Below the pieces are notes generated by a model. It was not told where the DNA came from. It made no database searches and worked only from the letters and a program-made list of their open reading frames with translations. Below are positions 61,228 through 64,000 of a stretch of DNA of 64,000 bases, in pieces (within the stretch, counting starts at the first letter, position 1; each line of letters opens with the position of its first letter). Source of the stretch: CAVVAH01 sp963746175 (GTDB lineage Bacteria > Actinomycetota > Actinomycetes > JACCUZ01); NCBI GenBank assembly GCA_963746175.1, contig CAVVAH010000001.1:992001-1056000 (forward strand). The letters are read 5' to 3'. Made by a program: the position numbers and the translations under genes.

Positions 61228-61977
61228 CTACTCCAGAGACCACCGCGGAGGGGGCAGCGGGAGGGCCTCCGCGAGCAGCTCGAGGTACAGCGGCCGAGCC
61301 AGCTCCACGGCACCCAGCGACACCAGGTGCTCGGTCGCCCACTGCACGTCGAGGAGACGCTTCCGGCCGTCCGCGCGGAGGATCTCGACGAGCCCGACGA
61401 GGGCCACCTTCGACGCGTCCCGCTCGCGGTGGAACATCGACTCGCCGGCGAACAAGCCGCCGACCGACACGCCGTACAGGCCGCCCGCCAGCCGGTCCTC
61501 GCCGTCGGGGCCGGTGGCCCAGGCCTCGACGCTGTGCGCCCAGCCGAGGTCGTGCAGCCGGCGGTAGCCGGCCGCGACGTCCTTGCGGATCCAGCCGCCC
61601 GAGCGGCTGGGGTCGGCGCAGCACCGGACCACCTCGTCGTACGCCGTGTCGACCCGGATCTCGTAGCGCCGGCAGGCCTGCCGCAGGGACCGCGACACCC
61701 GCAGCCCGTCCAGCGGCAGCACGCCGCGCGGGTCGGGTGAGAACCAGCCGATCGGGCCGCGCCGCGAGACCGGCATCGGGAACAGCGCCGCCCGGTAGGC
61801 GGCGAGCAAGGTCCCCGGCGCCAGGTCGGCGCCCACGGCGAGCAGCTCCTCCCCCGCCGGCGCCGACCCGACGTCGCCGAACGCCCAGCGCGACGGGGGC
61901 GGCTCCACCGGCGCAGCGGGCGGCACCCGGGAGACCGGCGGCTCCGAGGCGCGGAACCGGCTCAGGGCCGGGGGCAC
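61228..61977 (-). CDS. aat: Leucyl/phenylalanyl-tRNA--protein transferase
   Basis: 249 aa from GTG 61977, overlapping the end of adoK. Adds Leu or Phe to proteins with N-terminal Arg or Lys, feeding them to ClpS/ClpAP (N-degron pathway). Motifs include GWFSPDPRGVLPLDGLRVSR, DPSRSGGWIRKDVAAGYRRL, HSVEAWATGPDGEDRLAGGL, YGVSVGGLFAGESMFHRERD and KRLLDVQWATEHLVSLGAVE. Length slightly above E. coli Aat (234). Its stop codon is inside TAGGGT, which may act as a -10 box for ctaC. Confidence 0.9.
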   Translation of the reverse strand: MPPALSRFRASEPPVSRVPPAAPVEPPPSRWAFGDVGSAPAGEELLAVGADLAPGTLLAAYRAALFPMPVSRRGPIGWFSPDPRGVLPLDGLRVSRSLRQACRRYEIRVDTAYDEVVRCCADPSRSGGWIRKDVAAGYRRLHDLGWAHSVEAWATGPDGEDRLAGGLYGVSVGGLFAGESMFHRERDASKVALVGLVEILRADGRKRLLDVQWATEHLVSLGAVELARPLYLELLAEALPLPPPRWSLE

Positions 61978-62948
61978 CGCACGTGCGGTGCGATGTCTGC
62001 CGCAGCCTCCGGGCCGTACGCCCCCTCGAACCGCTCGAGGAACCGGCGCTGGCCGAGCTCGTACTCCTGGGTGCCCTTGGTCTCGATGACGTACGTCGCG
62101 AGCAGGCTGCCGACCTGCGCGCAGCGCTCCAGCGGGAGGCCCCACTCGAGGCCCGCGAGGAAGCCGGCCCGGAAGCCGTCGCCGACGCCGGTCGGGTCGA
62201 CCTTGCGGTCCTCGGGGGTGCACTCGACGTGCAGCGTCGGCTCGTCCTTGCGGTCGATCCGGGCGCCCTTCGCGCCGAGGGTGACGACCCGGGTCCCGAC
62301 CCGGGAGAGGATCTCCTCGGCCGACCAGCCGGTCTTCTGCTCCGCGAGCGCCGCCTCGTACTCGTTGGTGAACAGGTAGGTGGCGCCGTCGATGAGCTGC
62401 CGGATCCCCGCACCGTCCATCCAGGCGATCTGCTGTCCCGGGTCGGCGAGGAACGGGTAGCCGCGCAGCCGGCACTCCTCGGTGTGCCGCAGCATCGCCT
62501 CGGGGTCGTTGGCCGAGATGACGACGAGGTCGATGCCGCCCATCCGCGCGGCGACCGGCTCCAGCTCGATGTCGCGCGCCTCGCGCATCGCGCCGGCGTA
62601 GAAGCTCGCGATCTGCGCGTGGTCGTCGTCGGTGGTGCAGACGAAGCGCGCGGTGTGCCGCAGCTCGGAGACGTGCACCGAGCCGGTGTCGACCCGGTGC
62701 CGCTGCAGCCAGGACCGGTAGTCGGCGAAGTCCTGACCGACGGCGCCGACCAGCACCGGGTCGAGACCGAGGCAGCCCATGCCGAAGGCGATGTTCGCGG
62801 CGATGCCGCCCCGGCGTACGTCGAGGTCCTCGACGAGGAACGACAGCGAGATCTTGTCCAGCTGGTCGACGACGAGCGAGTCCGTGAACCGCCCCTCGAA
62901 GGTCATCAGGTGATCGGTGGCGATCGAGCCGGTGACGGCGATGCGCAC
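61962..62948 (-). CDS. adoK: Adenosine kinase (PfkB family)
   Basis: 328 aa from GTG 62948. Start VRIAVTGSIATDHLMTFEGR, RGGIAANIAFGMGCLGLDPV, HTARFVCTTDDDHAQIASFY, LFTNEYEAALAEQKTGWS and the catalytic-base loop DPTGVGDGFRAGF match M. tuberculosis AdoK (Rv2202c) throughout; its DPTGVGDAFRAGF differs by one residue. Phosphorylates adenosine to AMP. Located next to the ctaC region as in mycobacteria; asnB, which lies between them there, is replaced here by aat. Confidence 0.9.
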   Translation of the reverse strand: MRIAVTGSIATDHLMTFEGRFTDSLVVDQLDKISLSFLVEDLDVRRGGIAANIAFGMGCLGLDPVLVGAVGQDFADYRSWLQRHRVDTGSVHVSELRHTARFVCTTDDDHAQIASFYAGAMREARDIELEPVAARMGGIDLVVISANDPEAMLRHTEECRLRGYPFLADPGQQIAWMDGAGIRQLIDGATYLFTNEYEAALAEQKTGWSAEEILSRVGTRVVTLGAKGARIDRKDEPTLHVECTPEDRKVDPTGVGDGFRAGFLAGLEWGLPLERCAQVGSLLATYVIETKGTQEYELGQRRFLERFEGAYGPEAAADIAPHVRCPRP

Positions 62949-62991
62949 GGGAGCTCTCCGGGGTCGGACGGCGTACGGCGACGCGTCAAGA

Positions 62992-63005
62992 CTACCGACT
63001 GGTAG
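62992..63005. promoter_or_regulatory. Candidate TetR-type operator upstream of adoK
   Basis: CTACC-GACT-GGTAG has perfect 5-bp arms and sits between the divergent adoK and the small gene at 63044. On the minus strand it is directly followed by TAGTCT, a possible -10 box for adoK, so a bound repressor would cover it. Confidence 0.35.
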
Positions 63006-63043
63006 GCGTTCCGCCTGCGCGCACGGCGTGCGACGCTCGTCCG

Positions 63044-63229
63044 GTGACTGCCGCCGCTGCGCACCAGGACGTGCCGTCCGAGGCCGAGCCGGGCTCGCTC
63101 GACGACCTGGTCGCCGACGCAGCCGAGGTCACCCGCCACCTGGCCGAGGTCCCGGGCCCGCGCCGCGTCCTCGTGATCCCCGAGCGAGCCCGCCGCGTGG
63201 TCGCCGACCTCGACAGCTACGGGGACTGA
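63044..63229 (+). CDS. Small hypothetical protein
   Basis: 61 aa from GTG 63044. Acidic N-terminal half (SEAEPGSLDDLVADAAEV) and a basic C-terminal stretch (RRVLVIPERARRVVADLDS). No signal peptide, no metal motif. Codon third positions are nearly all G/C as in real genes, and it is spaced 38 bp before the next start. Function unknown; it could be an artefact. Confidence 0.45.
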   Translation: MTAAAAHQDVPSEAEPGSLDDLVADAAEVTRHLAEVPGPRRVLVIPERARRVVADLDSYGD

Positions 63230-63267
63230 CGGCGGAACCCGCGGCCGGCCCGCCGCGTCGGAGGGTC

Positions 63268-64000
63268 ATGGCCAGCATTCGAGAGCACACCGTCCGCCGG
63301 TACGCGCCGCTGCTCGTCGCGGCGTTGGTCCTGGTGGTCGTCGGCGGCACCTGGGCGGTGCTCCACGGCGGCGGGACCTCGGCGTCGCCGGGCGCCGGTG
63401 GGTCCGGCTCGGGTGAGCCGCTCCGGCTGGTCGGCTGGACGCCGGCGGGTGACGGCCCCGCGGACCCGCGGTACACCCTGGCGGCCGACGCCGACCTGCC
63501 CGACGGGCCGGGCTCGGCCGCGGTGCACAGGGTCGAGCCCCGGGACGACGCGGGCGAGCTGCGCTCTGCTCTCGGCGGGCTGGCGAAAAGGCTCGCCGTC
63601 CTGCCCGACGGCCGGTGGTCGGCCTGGCCCACCACGGTGTGCGCCGCCCTGCCCCCCGACACCGCGGTCTCCTCGGACACCGGCACCGCGACCGACATGC
63701 CGTGCAGCCGTGCGGAAGGCCAGGACAGCGACCCCACCGAGGCAGGCCCGCTGCCCCCGCGGGATCTCGTGCTCGAGGCGCTCGGGCTGTCCGGCGAGCA
63801 GACCCGCGTGGTCAGCCGGGTGCGGCAGCCGGACGGTTCGGAGCTGTACGCCCTCGACCCGATCGTGGCCGGTCAGCACACCAGTGGTCTGCGCACGACA
63901 CTGATCGGCGACCCCGACGGCCGCGCGGTGACCAGTGGCGCGGGGTGGCTGGTGCGGACGCCCGAGCTCGCGGACTACCCGGTGGTGACGGCCGCCGAGG
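63268..64000 (+). CDS. Membrane-anchored extracytoplasmic protein, 3' truncated by window edge
   Basis: Open from ATG 63268 (GGAGGG upstream) to the end of the window; 244 residues are visible. A basic start (SIREHTVRRY) and one helix (LLVAALVLVVVGGTWAVL) anchor it, followed by a Gly/Ser linker and a soluble domain with VGWTPAGDGPADPRYTLAAD and VCAALPPDTAVSS, with at least two Cys. The frame has no stop and normal GC-biased codons, so it is a real gene. I do not recognise the family. Confidence 0.75.
   Translation, partial: MASIREHTVRRYAPLLVAALVLVVVGGTWAVLHGGGTSASPGAGGSGSGEPLRLVGWTPAGDGPADPRYTLAADADLPDGPGSAAVHRVEPRDDAGELRSALGGLAKRLAVLPDGRWSAWPTTVCAALPPDTAVSSDTGTATDMPCSRAEGQDSDPTEAGPLPPRDLVLEALGLSGEQTRVVSRVRQPDGSELYALDPIVAGQHTSGLRTTLIGDPDGRAVTSGAGWLVRTPELADYPVVTAAE

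Noticed and set aside
1..64000. tRNA/rRNA genes, prophage, IS elements, integrase or toxin-antitoxin pairs
   Set aside because: None was recognised on either strand; no transposase or integrase motifs or terminal repeats flank the accessory blocks.

Overview
This is a 64 kb, very GC-rich actinobacterial chromosome segment with GC-biased third codon positions, frequent GTG starts and many 4-bp ATGA/GTGA gene overlaps. Gene content and order (QcrCAB/CtaCDEF respiratory block, adoK, trpD, PimB-like mannosyltransferase, FadD15-like ligase, ROK glucokinase next to SRPBCC genes) point to a Nocardioidaceae-like member of the Propionibacteriales; that taxonomic placement is inference. No tRNA, rRNA, CRISPR array, phage or IS element was seen.

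Layout. (1) 1-1.1 kb: end of a secreted TadG-like protein cut by the left edge. (2) 1.1-5.6 kb: minus-strand ROK glucokinase/SRPBCC/zinc-ribbon operon, divergent from a FadD15-like acyl-CoA ligase. (3) 5.6-7.8 kb: ABC transporter whose permease reading frame is broken. (4) 7.9-21.9 kb: a tad (Flp pilus) locus with tadE, tadG, cpaB, cpaE, cpaF, a von Willebrand A-TadB fusion, tadC, a receiver-like/GAF protein, a convergent DnaB/KaiC-like ATPase, a histidine kinase/LuxR regulator pair and two Flp pilins separated by a GAAA-capped hairpin. (5) 21.9-27.6 kb: four translationally coupled or closely spaced polytopic membrane proteins, probably GT-C type glycosyltransferases. (6) 27.6-35.2 kb, minus strand: PimB-like glycosyltransferase, a lipoprotein interrupted by a 27-nt poly(C) tract, a double zinc-protease membrane protein, an NlpC/P60 hydrolase, and three small or RNA-related genes (CxxC protein, NYN nuclease, zinc ribbon). 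(7) 35.4-41.6 kb: two secreted DUF4331 paralogues, a TPR protein and a His-rich NicO-type nickel/cobalt transporter. (8) 42-49 kb: DEDDh exonuclease-UvrC-like fusion, secreted GH15 glucoamylase, Lrp ligand-binding domain, PAP2 phosphatase, trpD, receiver-like protein. (9) 49.1-53.3 kb ctaE-qcrC-qcrA-qcrB and 58.2-61.2 kb ctaC-ctaD-ctaF, with an SDR/DUF2867 protein, photolyase and L,D-transpeptidase between them, then aat, adoK and a secreted or anchored protein cut by the right edge.

The backbone follows the order known from Mycobacterium tuberculosis (fadD15, pimB, NlpC/P60, Rv2191-like nuclease, trpD, ctaE-qcrCAB, ctaF/ctaC, adoK). Relative to that backbone the tad/GT-C block (about 22 kb) sits between the fadD15 and pimB counterparts, and the DUF4331-NicO block sits between the NlpC/P60 and nuclease counterparts. 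These two accessory blocks hold the most unusual biology.

Data caution: at least nine genes in the first 18.1 kb carry single-base frameshifts although both halves read as intact conserved protein, whereas almost none are seen after that. This looks more like local sequence error than gene decay.
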